IMG/VR virus record: IMGVR_UViG_3300042465_007929
Span: 62,001-126,000 of that record
DNA length: 64,000 nucleotides
Source of the DNA: a virus
Strand: one strand, 5' to 3'
The notes under the pieces are model-generated. The model was not told where the DNA came from and made no database searches. It saw only the letters and a program-made list of their open reading frames with translations. This document shows, piece by piece, positions 8,408-17,405 of the stretch (position 1 is its first letter; each line of letters begins with the position of its first letter). Made by a program: the position numbers and the translations under genes.

Positions 8408-9379
8408 TTAAAATAGATCGTCTTCTCCAAATGATTGATTTTTCTTAGAGTATTCAGTTGGGCGGCTATGAAAAAAATCAGTCATATTATTGCCCAAAAG
8501 CTCTTCATCGAACCATGTAGTAGATGATAGCAGATCTTGGTTAATTTCAAAGACTTTTTTGAATCCAATTTGAATTAATGATTCATTGATTCTATTTTTA
8601 ATAAATTCTTTAAGAATTGGGGCTGATAATGATTTCTCATCAATACCATTAATCATCCAATCAACAATTTTACTTTCAGATTCAAATGCTTGTTCTGCTT
8701 CATGAGCAATTCTTTCTTCAAGCTCAGAATCAAATAAATCTGGATATTCCTCACGAATAGTGTTGATAATTTTAATTCCAACTAAAGCGTGAATATTCTC
8801 TTCATTACGAGTATATTTAACTTGTTGGTCAGTATCTTTCATGACGTTTTTAAAACGAGCAAAATGATTAATAATGTAAAACTGAGAAAATAAAGAAACA
8901 TTCTCTACAAACAAAGTAAAAAGAATCAAAGCATAAAGATATTGCTTTTTAGAATCTTTATAAAATTTATGGGTGTATTTTCTAAGATATTTTACGCGAC
9001 CCTGAATCCACTCTAGCTTCAAGTTTTCTTCAAATATATCCTCAATGTCTAACACACTAAGAAGGCGTTCGTAAGCGTTATTATGAATAACTTCCACATT
9101 AGCCATAACATACCCAAGATCTTGAAGAGCTGGATGAGGAAGATTATCTCCAAGTTTTGCCCAAAATGTTTTTACAGCGACTTCAATTTGTCCAACGGCA
9201 GAAAGTGTTCTGACAATAATTTCTCTTTCCTGATCAGAAAGATTCACTTTAAATTGCTGAACATCACTTTTAAAATTGAATTCTTTATCAGTCCAAAAAC
9301 CATTATGCATGGCTTCAATAAATTGTTCTGTCCAAGGGTATTTATTTGGTTTTCTTGAGATTTGTTCTTCGAATATCAT
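8408..9379 (-). CDS. nrdB: class I ribonucleotide reductase, beta (radical) subunit
   Basis: The 323-residue ferritin-like protein supplies the diiron/tyrosyl radical for NrdA. The metal ligand pattern is present: EVIHNNAY (ExxH plus the radical Tyr), VENVSLFSQF, and NEENIHAL (second ExxH). The C-terminal end GEDDLF resembles the NrdA-binding tail. It is the first gene of the nrdB-nrdA operon and is preceded at 17 bases by AGTGTAA. It is transcribed away from the nucleotide/SSB operon across a 341-bp intergenic region. Confidence 0.95.
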   Translation of the reverse strand: MIFEEQISRKPNKYPWTEQFIEAMHNGFWTDKEFNFKSDVQQFKVNLSDQEREIIVRTLSAVGQIEVAVKTFWAKLGDNLPHPALQDLGYVMANVEVIHNNAYERLLSVLDIEDIFEENLKLEWIQGRVKYLRKYTHKFYKDSKKQYLYALILFTLFVENVSLFSQFYIINHFARFKNVMKDTDQQVKYTRNEENIHALVGIKIINTIREEYPDLFDSELEERIAHEAEQAFESESKIVDWMINGIDEKSLSAPILKEFIKNRINESLIQIGFKKVFEINQDLLSSTTWFDEELLGNNMTDFFHSRPTEYSKKNQSFGEDDLF

Positions 9380-9389
9380 AGCGTTATAG

Positions 9390-9396
9390 TTACACT
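9390..9396 (-). promoter_or_regulatory. AGTGTAA motif before nrdB
   Basis: AGTGTAA followed by CTATAACGCT and the nrdB ATG, spacing 17 bases. Same motif and placement as at capsid/tail genes; candidate phage promoter. Confidence 0.5.
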
Positions 9397-9447
9397 ATAA
9401 GGTGGAATCAAAAGATTGGCAAGTTGAAAATTTAAAAACTTTTTATC

Positions 9448-9476
9448 TTGACATTAAAAATAAAAGTGTGTATAAT
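9448..9476 (+). promoter_or_regulatory. strong sigma70-type promoter in the divergent region
   Basis: TTGACA (9448-9453), 17-bp spacer, TATAAT (9471-9476): a perfect consensus promoter reading right. It lies about 240 bp upstream of the dNMP kinase gene, so it would make a long leader or an RNA across the repeat-rich region, possibly a replication primer. Confidence 0.7.
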
Positions 9477-9479
9477 TGA

Positions 9480-9660
9480 AGATTCTTACAGATTACGTTA
9501 TTCTTTTTTCGATAACGATTCACAAATAAAATTAATAAAATATCTTATTTAATTCTTATACGATTACTCTTTAAATAAGATAAACGATTACGAATAAAGA
9601 TAACGATTTACGAATATAAATTAATATTATATTAATAACCGATTCTCGGTGCTTCGCGTT
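9480..9660 (+). other. AT-rich repeat region, possible replication origin
   Basis: The 341-bp gap between nrdB and the dNMP kinase has no credible gene. It holds several copies of ACGATTAC / ACGATTTACGAATA-like words (about 9492-9640) and an inverted repeat whose 12-bp arms (TATCTTATTTAA and its complement) flank about 18 bases near 9540-9585. AT content is very high. Iteron-like repeats between divergent DNA-metabolism operons, downstream of a perfect promoter, fit an origin, but this is inference. Confidence 0.4.
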
Positions 9661-9676
9661 ATATTTTATTTTTTAA

Positions 9677-9705
9677 TTGACATAATTATATATATTTAAT
9701 ATATT
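9677..9705 (+). promoter_or_regulatory. promoter of the dNMP kinase operon
   Basis: TTGACA (9677-9682), 17-bp AT spacer, TATATT (9700-9705). The ATG at 9721 lies 15 bases after the -10 box, giving a leader of about 9 nt and no Shine-Dalgarno. Confidence 0.65.
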
Positions 9706-9720
9706 AATTTTTAATCACTT

Positions 9721-10317
9721 ATGGACATTAATAAAAATATTATTGCAATCGGAGGAAATGCTCGATCAGGAAAAGATACATTAGGCAAAAATCTTGTATA
9801 TATTCTTAAAGAATATGGAATTAATGCAAAAACTTACTCTTTTGCTAGCCAATTAAAACAAGAAACAGATGAATTCCTGAAAAAAACATTAGGAATATCT
9901 GCTTTTACTGAAAACGATAATGAAAAAAATATTATTAGACCTTTCCTTGTTTTTTGGGGTACTGAAGTTCGACGAAAAAATGATGATCTTGTTTGGGTGA
10001 AGCAATTAGAAGATTCATTAACTTCTAATGAAGTCGCTATTATTACTGACCTTAGATTCCCTAATGAATTAAAATGGGTTAGAGATAATGAAGGACAGGT
10101 GATCTTCTTGTCAAGAATTCTTGAAGATGGCTCATTGGTTGAGCCAGCTAATGATTATGAATTAAAAAATAATATTAAAATCTCTGAAGAAGCAGATAAT
10201 AATTTCACTTGGTTCTCATCAAATAATGATGATTTGCTTAAATCATTAGCTAATGAAGTATTAGACAGTATATTAACAGAAGAAAGATTTGAATCATGGA
10301 AAGCGACTTGTCTTTAA
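9721..10317 (+). CDS. deoxynucleoside monophosphate kinase (T4 gp1-like)
   Basis: Phosphorylates dNMPs for phage DNA synthesis. The 198-residue P-loop protein has IAIGGNARSGKDTLGKNL (Walker A, residues ~8-25) and FWGTEVRRKNDDLVW, EVAIITDLRFPNELKWV (substrate and catalytic Asp/Arg region), as in phage dNMP kinases. It heads a plus-strand operon with a sigma-like factor, SSB and a glycosyltransferase; its end overlaps the next start by 22 bases. The near-leaderless promoter at 9677-9705 drives it. Confidence 0.85.
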   Translation: MDINKNIIAIGGNARSGKDTLGKNLVYILKEYGINAKTYSFASQLKQETDEFLKKTLGISAFTENDNEKNIIRPFLVFWGTEVRRKNDDLVWVKQLEDSLTSNEVAIITDLRFPNELKWVRDNEGQVIFLSRILEDGSLVEPANDYELKNNIKISEEADNNFTWFSSNNDDLLKSLANEVLDSILTEERFESWKATCL

Positions 10318-10868
10318 TTTGTAAAATTCAACAGGAAAATGATGAACAAAGTTTAATAGAACTTATAAATCGTCATTCTGGGATTTATACTACTATGGTT
10401 GGAAGATTCGCTTCTGGAAAAACAACTATTTTAGATAAAGATTTAATAATGGAAGATAAAAACTTTACAATTTATTCATCTGCTTTGAAATTTGATGCTT
10501 CGAGAGAAACAAAATTTTCTACCTATTTAGCGAATGAAACAAAATGGAAATGTTTAAATACTATTAATAAATTAAAAAAAAGAAAAGAATCATATATCGA
10601 TGATGATTTAAATTTTATTGAACCATATTGCGAAGATTTTATAGGAGAAATAGACAAAGAGGAAGCTCTAGAAGGTTTCAGAAAGCTTTTAGAAGAAGAA
10701 ACCGACGAAAGAGTGAAAAAAATCATTGACATGCGCTATAATAGCGATAATAATAAACTCATTGCATGGAAAATCATTGCTGAAGAAATGAAAATGAGTA
10801 TTCAGGGATGCATTAACATTCACAATAAATTTATCAATAAACACAAAAAAGAAATAAATTATGTATAA
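10296..10868 (+). CDS. sigma70-family-like RNA polymerase sigma factor
   Basis: 190 residues. A region-2-like segment is clear at about 57-90: FTIYSSALKFDASRETKFSTYLANETKWKCLN parallels the FDPSRGVKFSTYA core and promoter-melting helix of sigma70 proteins (quoted here in two parts: FTIYSSALKFDASRE and TKFSTYLANETKWKCLN). A basic linker (KKRKES) and a C-terminal helix-turn-helix candidate (about 145-185, IIDMRYN...AWKIIAEEMKMSIQG) resemble region 4. It is one of two sigma-like proteins in the window. Being in the early nucleotide operon, it may direct middle or late transcription. Confidence 0.7.
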   Translation: MESDLSLICKIQQENDEQSLIELINRHSGIYTTMVGRFASGKTTILDKDLIMEDKNFTIYSSALKFDASRETKFSTYLANETKWKCLNTINKLKKRKESYIDDDLNFIEPYCEDFIGEIDKEEALEGFRKLLEEETDERVKKIIDMRYNSDNNKLIAWKIIAEEMKMSIQGCINIHNKFINKHKKEINYV

Positions 10869-11256
10869 CACAATAGTAACAGTATGCCATCTTGTATCTG
10901 ATCCAGAACTCAAGACAATTGGAAGTGACAAAAAGGTTTGCAAGATGCGTGTTTGCGTTTCTGGGCAAAATGCTAAAACCAAAAACTTCATTGATGTTGA
11001 AGCTTGGGATAGACAAGCAGAAGTTTGCTCACAGTACCTCAAGAAGGGGCGAGAAGTCCTTATTCAAGGAGAACTATGCATGGATACATGGGAAAAGGAC
11101 GGAAAGAAGGCTAGCAAGCATTTTATTCGTGCAAATACCATCCAATTCTTAGGCGGCAATGGAGGAGAAAAGAAGGATGGTCAACCTCAAGGAGATTCAA
11201 AACAACAAACAAACTCCAAGTCATCTTTTTCTAGCGAGGAAGATGTGCCATTTTAA
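10861..11256 (+). CDS. ssb: single-stranded DNA-binding protein
   Basis: 131 residues with the bacterial SSB OB-fold pattern (MYNTIVTVCHLVSDPELK, FIDVEAWDRQAEVCSQYLKKGREV, IQGELCMDTWEKDGKK) followed by a Gly/Gln/Ser-rich linker and an acidic tip EEDVPF, the counterpart of the DDIPF tail that recruits replication proteins. Starts eight bases inside the sigma-like gene end, so it is co-translated. It coats ssDNA in phage replication. Confidence 0.9.
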   Translation: MYNTIVTVCHLVSDPELKTIGSDKKVCKMRVCVSGQNAKTKNFIDVEAWDRQAEVCSQYLKKGREVLIQGELCMDTWEKDGKKASKHFIRANTIQFLGGNGGEKKDGQPQGDSKQQTNSKSSFSSEEDVPF

Positions 11257-11259
11257 TTT

Positions 11260-12342
11260 ATGAAATTATTAGTAGAAGCTCCACTTAACTCTTTAAGTCT
11301 TGGGAATGTTGCCGTAAATATTCTTAAAGAATTAAAGAATAAAAACGTTGAAGTGGGTCTATTTCCAGTTGGAAATGTAGATATCCAAGCTTATGATTTA
11401 AGTAAAGATTTTACTGATTTCCTTCAACAATCTATCGATAATAGATATAAATTTCTTAAAAAAGAAATTCCATCTTTTAGGCTTTGGCATCTCAATGGTT
11501 CTGAAAATAGAAAAACATCTCAACAGCATTTGTTTACATTTTATGAATGTAACCAGCCTACTGATACTGAATTAGCGCTGGCAAAATTACAAGATACTGT
11601 ATTTTTTAGTTCAAGATACTCTCAAGAACAATTTACTACAAAGGGTTGTGATAATTGTTATTATGTTCCTCTAGGTTTTGATAAAACGTTTTTTAATACC
11701 CAAAAGAAATATCTAAATGATGTTATCCATTTTGGATTAATGGGTAAATTTGAAAAACGCAAACATACTGGAAGAATTATTCAAGCGTGGGCGAAAAAAT
11801 ATGGAAACAACAATAAGTATCAACTTACTTGTTGTGTGACAAATCCATTCTTTAAACCTGAAGATATGCAAGCAGTAATTCAAGGAGTGCTTGAAGGGAA
11901 AAGATATACTAATATTAATTTTCTTCCATATCTACAGAAAAACTCAGAAGTTAATGAACTGCTTAATGCTATCGATATTGATCTTACAGGATTAAGCGGA
12001 GGTGAAGGATGGAATCTTCCTGCATTTAATGCTACCTGTCTTGGTAAATGGAGCGTAGTTCTTAATGCTACTTCACATAAAGATTGGGCTACTGCTGAAA
12101 ATAGTATTTTAATTGAACCAGAAGGAGAGTTCGAATGTTATGATCAAGTTTTCTTCCAAAAAGGAGCTGAGTTTAATCAGGGAACATTTTATGGTTGGTC
12201 AGAAGAATCAGCGATTGCAGCAATGGAATTAGCTGAAACTAAAGTAGGACAAATTAACACACTAGGACAAAAATTGGGCGACAATATGTCTTATTCCAAT
12301 ACTGTAGACGCTATTTTAGCTAGTATTTATAAGGGAAATTGA
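11260..12342 (+). CDS. GT-B family glycosyltransferase
   Basis: 360 residues with a GT4-like arrangement: N-terminal NSLSLGNVAVNILKEL, the inter-domain VPLGFDKTFF, IHFGLMGKFEKRKHTGRIIQAW (start of the donor domain), and DLTGLSGGEGWNLPAFNATCLG, which matches the GEGFGLPxxEAMACG donor motif. It starts four bases after ssb and so is in the same operon, away from the left glycosyltransferase cluster. Placed with replication genes it could modify phage DNA or a protein, but a glycan substrate is equally possible. Confidence 0.75.
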   Translation: MKLLVEAPLNSLSLGNVAVNILKELKNKNVEVGLFPVGNVDIQAYDLSKDFTDFLQQSIDNRYKFLKKEIPSFRLWHLNGSENRKTSQQHLFTFYECNQPTDTELALAKLQDTVFFSSRYSQEQFTTKGCDNCYYVPLGFDKTFFNTQKKYLNDVIHFGLMGKFEKRKHTGRIIQAWAKKYGNNNKYQLTCCVTNPFFKPEDMQAVIQGVLEGKRYTNINFLPYLQKNSEVNELLNAIDIDLTGLSGGEGWNLPAFNATCLGKWSVVLNATSHKDWATAENSILIEPEGEFECYDQVFFQKGAEFNQGTFYGWSEESAIAAMELAETKVGQINTLGQKLGDNMSYSNTVDAILASIYKGN

Positions 12343-12373
12343 TTTGCACGATAATTGCTAATATATAAAATAC

Positions 12374-12709
12374 ATGAGTACATTACTTGAACAACTAGTC
12401 GGATCAGCCTCTTATGGTTGTACTACAAAAATTAATCAACAAAATATCTCTATTAAAAATACCGAACAAGGATTTACTGCTGAAGTTATTCTTCCCGGAT
12501 TTTCAAAAAAAGATGTTTCCATTTTTGCTGATGATAAAATTTTAGAAATCAATGCAAAAAATAATGAAAGAGGAGATGATCAATTTAGAATTAAACTTAA
12601 TGGATTGGTTTCTATTAAAGATATTTCTTCTAAACTTGAAAATGGAATCTTAACGTTATCTCTACCGAAGATATCATCTAAAGACAAAGTATCTATTAGT
12701 GTTGGTTGA
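12374..12709 (+). CDS. small heat-shock protein (Hsp20/alpha-crystallin)
   Basis: A 111-residue protein with an alpha-crystallin domain: GFTAEVILPGFSKKDVSIF, ILEINAKN, and the terminal LENGILTLSLPK motif of family members. It binds unfolded proteins and may assist virion assembly. The C-terminal IxI/V anchor is present as VSISVG. An AT-rich promoter-like stretch (TTGCAC ... TATATAAAAT) lies directly upstream, and a rho-independent terminator follows. Confidence 0.88.
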   Translation: MSTLLEQLVGSASYGCTTKINQQNISIKNTEQGFTAEVILPGFSKKDVSIFADDKILEINAKNNERGDDQFRIKLNGLVSIKDISSKLENGILTLSLPKISSKDKVSISVG

Positions 12710-12713
12710 TTTT

Positions 12714-12744
12714 AAAAGGGAGGTTGAAAAACCTCCCTTTTTTT
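12714..12744 (+). terminator. rho-independent terminator after hsp20
   Basis: AAAGGGAGGTT, GAAA loop, AACCTCCCTTT followed by a T run. It closes the 9721-12709 operon. Confidence 0.9.
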
Positions 12745-12756
12745 ATATAAAATATT

Positions 12757-13155
12757 ATGCCTCTATATACTTATTTCAGAGAATCTACAGAAGAGTTTAT
12801 TGATATCATGCAAGGAATGAATGATATTCATTTATACTCTGGAGAGTGTGGAACACAAGAAGATTGGAAAAGGGTGTTTTACTCTCCACAGATGGCTATG
12901 GATACTCAGATAGATCCATTCAGCTCAAAGCAGTTCAATGACCGCACAAGAGATAAGAAAGGCACTGTTGGGCATCTCTTAGACTATAGCGCTGAAATGA
13001 GCGATAAAAGAGCATCGCAAGCTGGAGGTATTGATCCAGTTAAACAAAAGTATTTTGAAAATTATTCAAAAGAGCGTATGGGAGCAAAACACCAGCTTGA
13101 AAAACAATCTTTTGAGGGCAAAAATTTTAAAGTAAATTATAATCAAAAAAATTAA
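12757..13155 (+). CDS. FmdB-like phage protein without the zinc ribbon
   Basis: 132 residues. The start MPLYTYFRESTEEFIDIMQG...WKRVFYSPQMAMD aligns by eye with phage relatives of FmdB regulatory proteins (MPxYxF...SxxE...SAPAIVS type), but the CxxC pairs of the true zinc ribbon are absent; only one Cys is present. The C-terminal half is basic and polar. TATAAAATATT precedes the ATG. Its 3' end overlaps the converging fibre gene by four bases. Role unknown. Confidence 0.6.
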   Translation: MPLYTYFRESTEEFIDIMQGMNDIHLYSGECGTQEDWKRVFYSPQMAMDTQIDPFSSKQFNDRTRDKKGTVGHLLDYSAEMSDKRASQAGGIDPVKQKYFENYSKERMGAKHQLEKQSFEGKNFKVNYNQKN

Positions 13156-15731
13156 AAAGAAGATAAGAATATTCTACCCCATCCAGATCCATTTATTCCA
13201 GTGCAAATATAAAGACCGCTTCCACTTACGGCTAATTGACCATAAGATCCAGATTGATTAGATAATCCGCTAAATCTTGGTAAAGTTACATATACGCCGC
13301 TAATATAATCTAATGATAAGGTATTTGAACCTTTTGAATTATGATCTCTATCTTGATAATCTGCAAATACAGCAGCTCCTGAATGACCAGATTCAATATT
13401 CACTCTACTTCCAATTCCAAAAGAATAAGATGAATTTATATTTCCAGAGATTCCATTAATTAATATAGAATAATCTCCAGAAATTATATTATTATTTCCT
13501 CCTATTATTTTTGATCTTGTTCCAGTAATTGAATTATTGGTTCCATTAAGGATTGTATTATAAGATCCAGAAATATTATTATTTAGCCCATTACCAATGA
13601 AAGAGCATAATCCAGAAGCTTTATTAGCGTTCCCATTGATTATGGTTGAATAACTTGAAATTGACTGATTACTTGAACCATTACTAATGAAAGAATATAT
13701 TCCAGAAGCCTTATTCAAGTTTCCATTAACTACTGTTGAATAACTACCAGTAGTTGAATTAGAATTGCCTTCTCCAATAAAATTATATTGACCATAACAT
13801 ACGTTATTTTGCCCTCCCCCAACAAAACTTAAACTTGCATTTTGCCAAATGTAATTGGTAGCTCCTCCTGCTATTGTTGAATTAGTTGCTTTATATATTT
13901 GGCTATTAGAACCGCCAATAATTGATGAATAATTAGTGGAATCTAATATTTTATTATTAAATCCTCCACCAATAAATGCAGAATCACCACCAGATATTTG
14001 ATTAGATTTTCCACCAACAATTGTTATATGGTCTCCAGAAAACCCAGAATTAGAAAACCCACCACCTATAGTTGCGAAAGATATTGTAGTACTATTTCCA
14101 GTTGGAGCTAAAATTCCATTAGAAGAGCCTCCCCCAATCGAACAACATGATGCATTGGTTTCTAAACTTCCAAAAATAGAATTATTTAATCCTGCAACTA
14201 TGTTCGACTTTGTTGCTCTAACTGTATTAGTGTCTCCCCCTAAAATACTTGAATATGATCCTTGTATTTTGTTTAAATACCCAGCACCTATTGTTGAATA
14301 AGCACCACTAGTAGAATTAGTGCTTCCACCTAGTATTGCTGAATAAATAATATTTTGAGAAGCTCCAGTTATTGAATTGCTAAATCCACCCGCGATAACA
14401 GCATCATCTCCAAATAATTTATTTCTATGTCCAGCCCCGATAAAAGATCTTTGCGCCCCTGAAATACTATTTTCAGCTCCTCCTATTATTGTAGAATAAG
14501 TTGATACTCCGCTATATTTATTCAAAGAGCCTACATAAATTTTTCCAGAAATTTGACAATCACCATTTATATTAACGCCTGTTAAATATGTTTTTATTCC
14601 TGAAATATTTTGGTTTCCAGTATTGAAAACACACATTCCAGATAAATCTAGTAACAAAGATCCAGTTGATAATAAATTATTATTTAAAGCTAGTCCAGAA
14701 CCACTAATAGTTGGTATGAATTCAAAACTTTTTAATCCAGATATTAATTGAGTTCCTGTTGTGTATACAACTGTAGACGGTAATTGGTTTGATGATAAGC
14801 TAAGAGAGTCTCCACTAATTAAAAATCCCGTTCCATTAAGAGTGGGTCTAGAATAGAAATTTTTAATTCCTGAAATATTTTGATCTCCAGTATTTATTAT
14901 AAAATTTGCATTTCCTAATTTTGGATTTTTTTCAAATGTTGTCGCTCCACTAATAAATGTTCCATTAAGATAATTAATAGTTAAAGTGTTTGATCCATTA
15001 GAATATTTATAATTGGCACTAGTACCATCTCCAAATACTGCTGCTCCTAAATCGCCAGAATATATTACGCATCTCTGACCTAACGCCACTGATCCATCAG
15101 AACGAGCTTGGTTTTGATAACCAGCCCCTACGAAAGAGCATACTCCAGAAGCTACATTCTCATCTCCTCCAGCAATAAATGATCTTGTTCCTAATGCTTT
15201 ATTATTTAAACCACCAACAATTGATGATTGATAACCAGTTACTTGATTATTTTGACCACCCCCAATAAAAGAATAATCCGAATTTAATGATATTTTATTA
15301 TTATCTCCACCTACAATCGATACTCCAAATCCAGATCCAGTATTATATTGTCCTCCCCCAATAAATGATGAATTATTTGTTAATCTATTCGCAAGACCAC
15401 CACCAATAGCGGAAAATGAATTTGTATAATTTGAAGAACCTCCACCAATAAATGAATTACCACCTCTTGTCGAATTTAAATATCCACCTACAATTATTGA
15501 ATTTTGTCCGCTTAAAGAATTATTTTGACCACCACCAACAAAAGAATTGTCGCCAGTTATTGAATTATTTAAACCTCCCCCAATAAAAGATAAATTAGAA
15601 GAGGCATTATTACTTACAGCTCCAAAAGAAATAGCATTTACATCGTTTCCATTTCCAAGAGTAACATGACTACCAGAAAGATTTAAAAGATATTGATAGG
15701 TTAAATTAACTGTATTTGGTCCTAAATTCAT
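13152..15731 (-). CDS. tail fibre/adhesin with YadA-head-like repeat array
   Basis: 859 residues made mostly of ~14-16-residue repeats of the type SFIGGGxxNxxxG (SFVGGGQNNSLSG, SIVGGDNNKISLN, and so on), in two long blocks (about 30-230 and 410-780) separated by repeats ending in NTGDQNISGIK. The GGG/NN spacing is that of left-handed parallel beta-roll heads in trimeric autotransporter adhesins and some phage fibres. The ends (NTLSLDYISGVYV, SGSGLYICTGINGSGWGRIF) look like fibre caps. It probably forms a trimeric receptor-binding fibre. An AGTGTAA motif lies 19 bases before its start. Confidence 0.8.
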   Translation of the reverse strand: MNLGPNTVNLTYQYLLNLSGSHVTLGNGNDVNAISFGAVSNNASSNLSFIGGGLNNSITGDNSFVGGGQNNSLSGQNSIIVGGYLNSTRGGNSFIGGGSSNYTNSFSAIGGGLANRLTNNSSFIGGGQYNTGSGFGVSIVGGDNNKISLNSDYSFIGGGQNNQVTGYQSSIVGGLNNKALGTRSFIAGGDENVASGVCSFVGAGYQNQARSDGSVALGQRCVIYSGDLGAAVFGDGTSANYKYSNGSNTLTINYLNGTFISGATTFEKNPKLGNANFIINTGDQNISGIKNFYSRPTLNGTGFLISGDSLSLSSNQLPSTVVYTTGTQLISGLKSFEFIPTISGSGLALNNNLLSTGSLLLDLSGMCVFNTGNQNISGIKTYLTGVNINGDCQISGKIYVGSLNKYSGVSTYSTIIGGAENSISGAQRSFIGAGHRNKLFGDDAVIAGGFSNSITGASQNIIYSAILGGSTNSTSGAYSTIGAGYLNKIQGSYSSILGGDTNTVRATKSNIVAGLNNSIFGSLETNASCCSIGGGSSNGILAPTGNSTTISFATIGGGFSNSGFSGDHITIVGGKSNQISGGDSAFIGGGFNNKILDSTNYSSIIGGSNSQIYKATNSTIAGGATNYIWQNASLSFVGGGQNNVCYGQYNFIGEGNSNSTTGSYSTVVNGNLNKASGIYSFISNGSSNQSISSYSTIINGNANKASGLCSFIGNGLNNNISGSYNTILNGTNNSITGTRSKIIGGNNNIISGDYSILINGISGNINSSYSFGIGSRVNIESGHSGAAVFADYQDRDHNSKGSNTLSLDYISGVYVTLPRFSGLSNQSGSYGQLAVSGSGLYICTGINGSGWGRIFLSSF

Positions 15732-15743
15732 AATCTATAATTT

Positions 15744-15750
15744 TTACACT
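15744..15750 (-). promoter_or_regulatory. AGTGTAA motif before the 859-residue fibre gene
   Basis: AGTGTAA begins 19 bases before the ATG and overlaps the stop codon of the upstream 553-residue tail gene, giving the fibre its own candidate promoter. Confidence 0.45.
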
Positions 15751-17405
15751 AAATTCCAAGCTATATTTAAGTTATTCCATAAATCATAAATATCATTCCA
15801 TTTATCAGCGTAAATAGTTTTTCTATTGATATAAAAACCTTTTTTATCTGTAATTTCCACATTAAACGATGCTTGAAATTTCATAATATTATTTATCGTT
15901 AATGAGTAATTAAAATTTTCTAATTTAGCATTTTCAAATTTATATTTTGATGTAGTATATTTTTGTTGATCAGAGCATGATACAATAAAATTGTATCCAG
16001 ATTCATTTGTAAATAATTTATTTATTTCTCCAGCATTAAATCCAGATACTAAAGATTCTATTGTTACGTTTGCATTAATTGGATATTGGAGTTTTCTATT
16101 AAAAATATAATTACTTCCTAATCCATATAAATCAACTCGATCAAAATTTATTGATAACCCAAATGATTGAAGAATAGGTTGAGATCCAGAAGATAATGCG
16201 ACTCCACCAACTTGTAAATCTTCCAAAGTAAATATACTATTATTAGATAAAGATACAGGCGGATTAAACTCTGTTCTATTATTTAAATCTCCACTTATAT
16301 ATCCAGAAACTAAACCAGAGTAATAAGAAGGCAAATCAAAAAATCCAGAAGTATTTATCGATCCATTTTGATTTATTGACGGTGTTGATACATCTAAATT
16401 ATTATTCAAATTATCAAATTTCATATTTGAACATGAATATTTAACAGAAACAATAGGTATTGCATTATTTGAAAAATTTAATGAATAATTCTTTAAATAA
16501 GAATCTCCAAATGATAAAACATCAAAACCAGAAAAACTACTTGGTAAAGATCCTTGTTTTTTTACTAAATCAAGTCCATCTCTACCGTCTTTATTATCTA
16601 TTACTAAATAAAAATTATTTTTTATTTTTTTTAAATCTGCAAAAGCATTTTCTTCTAAAGTGTTTTCGCCTTTAAACCCCATTAATAGTTCATTATTTAA
16701 ATAAGGACTTAAATAATAATCAAAAGAAAGATCTACATTAGGGGCTTTTATTAAATTATTAATACAATAATCTTGAGATCCTATTTGTCGTAATTTTTGT
16801 CTATCATTTTCAATTGAAAAATTACAATTTTGCACTAAAGAAAATAATCTTGGTTTTTCAAGATACTCAGAAACGGTTAAAGATGAATTTGTTGTTTTAA
16901 TATATCTCGTTGGCGATGTACCAGATTCAACTTGAGCGCCCCATGCATAAAAACTAAAAGGGCTTGCACCCGCTATTCCTCTTTGTATTTGAGGATAAAT
17001 ACTACCAATAGGTCTGTTGGCCCATACTTTAAAAAATCTTTTCCACTCTGTTGTAACATCACATCTTTGTTCCGCACTATTAAATCCTATATATATAATT
17101 TGTGGAGAGTCAGCTCTTAACCAAATAGAAAAAACATAATTCCCAGCGGTTGAAATAGATCTTCCTTGTTGTTCAACTCTACTATTAGCACTAACTCCAA
17201 AAGTTATTTTTTCGGCAGTTTGTGTATTAAATGGGCCATTAACATTTGTCTCTGTAATAGTAGGCCGATTATCTCCTAATAGAGTCCAATTATTGAATGA
17301 TTCACTATCAAAAAGAATGTTTGTCCTCTGTCTAGTTGTTGATCTATCTAGAGGATTAGTAATGCAAACAAATGCTGAATCGCTTTTAATTATTTGTCTT
17401 TTCAT
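15744..17405 (-). CDS. tail protein: CBM-like domain plus tail-tube-like domain
   Basis: 553 residues. Residues ~20-170 resemble the lectin/CBM-like beta-sandwich common in phage tail proteins (ILFDSESFNNWTLLGDN, YVFSIWLRADSP, FYAWGAQVESGTSPTRYI). The rest has two segments shared with the major tail protein: FGDSYLKNYSLNFSNNAIPI near 300 and LSINFDRVDLYGLG plus YPINANVTIESLVSG near 425-455. It is thus probably a distal tail or fibre-attachment protein built on the tube fold and carrying a sugar-binding domain. It directly follows the 438-residue gene. Confidence 0.65.
   Translation of the reverse strand: MKRQIIKSDSAFVCITNPLDRSTTRQRTNILFDSESFNNWTLLGDNRPTITETNVNGPFNTQTAEKITFGVSANSRVEQQGRSISTAGNYVFSIWLRADSPQIIYIGFNSAEQRCDVTTEWKRFFKVWANRPIGSIYPQIQRGIAGASPFSFYAWGAQVESGTSPTRYIKTTNSSLTVSEYLEKPRLFSLVQNCNFSIENDRQKLRQIGSQDYCINNLIKAPNVDLSFDYYLSPYLNNELLMGFKGENTLEENAFADLKKIKNNFYLVIDNKDGRDGLDLVKKQGSLPSSFSGFDVLSFGDSYLKNYSLNFSNNAIPIVSVKYSCSNMKFDNLNNNLDVSTPSINQNGSINTSGFFDLPSYYSGLVSGYISGDLNNRTEFNPPVSLSNNSIFTLEDLQVGGVALSSGSQPILQSFGLSINFDRVDLYGLGSNYIFNRKLQYPINANVTIESLVSGFNAGEINKLFTNESGYNFIVSCSDQQKYTTSKYKFENAKLENFNYSLTINNIMKFQASFNVEITDKKGFYINRKTIYADKWNDIYDLWNNLNIAWNLV

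Noticed and set aside
12757-13155. True FmdB zinc-ribbon regulator
   Set aside because: The MPLYTYF start fits the family but the paired cysteines are missing.
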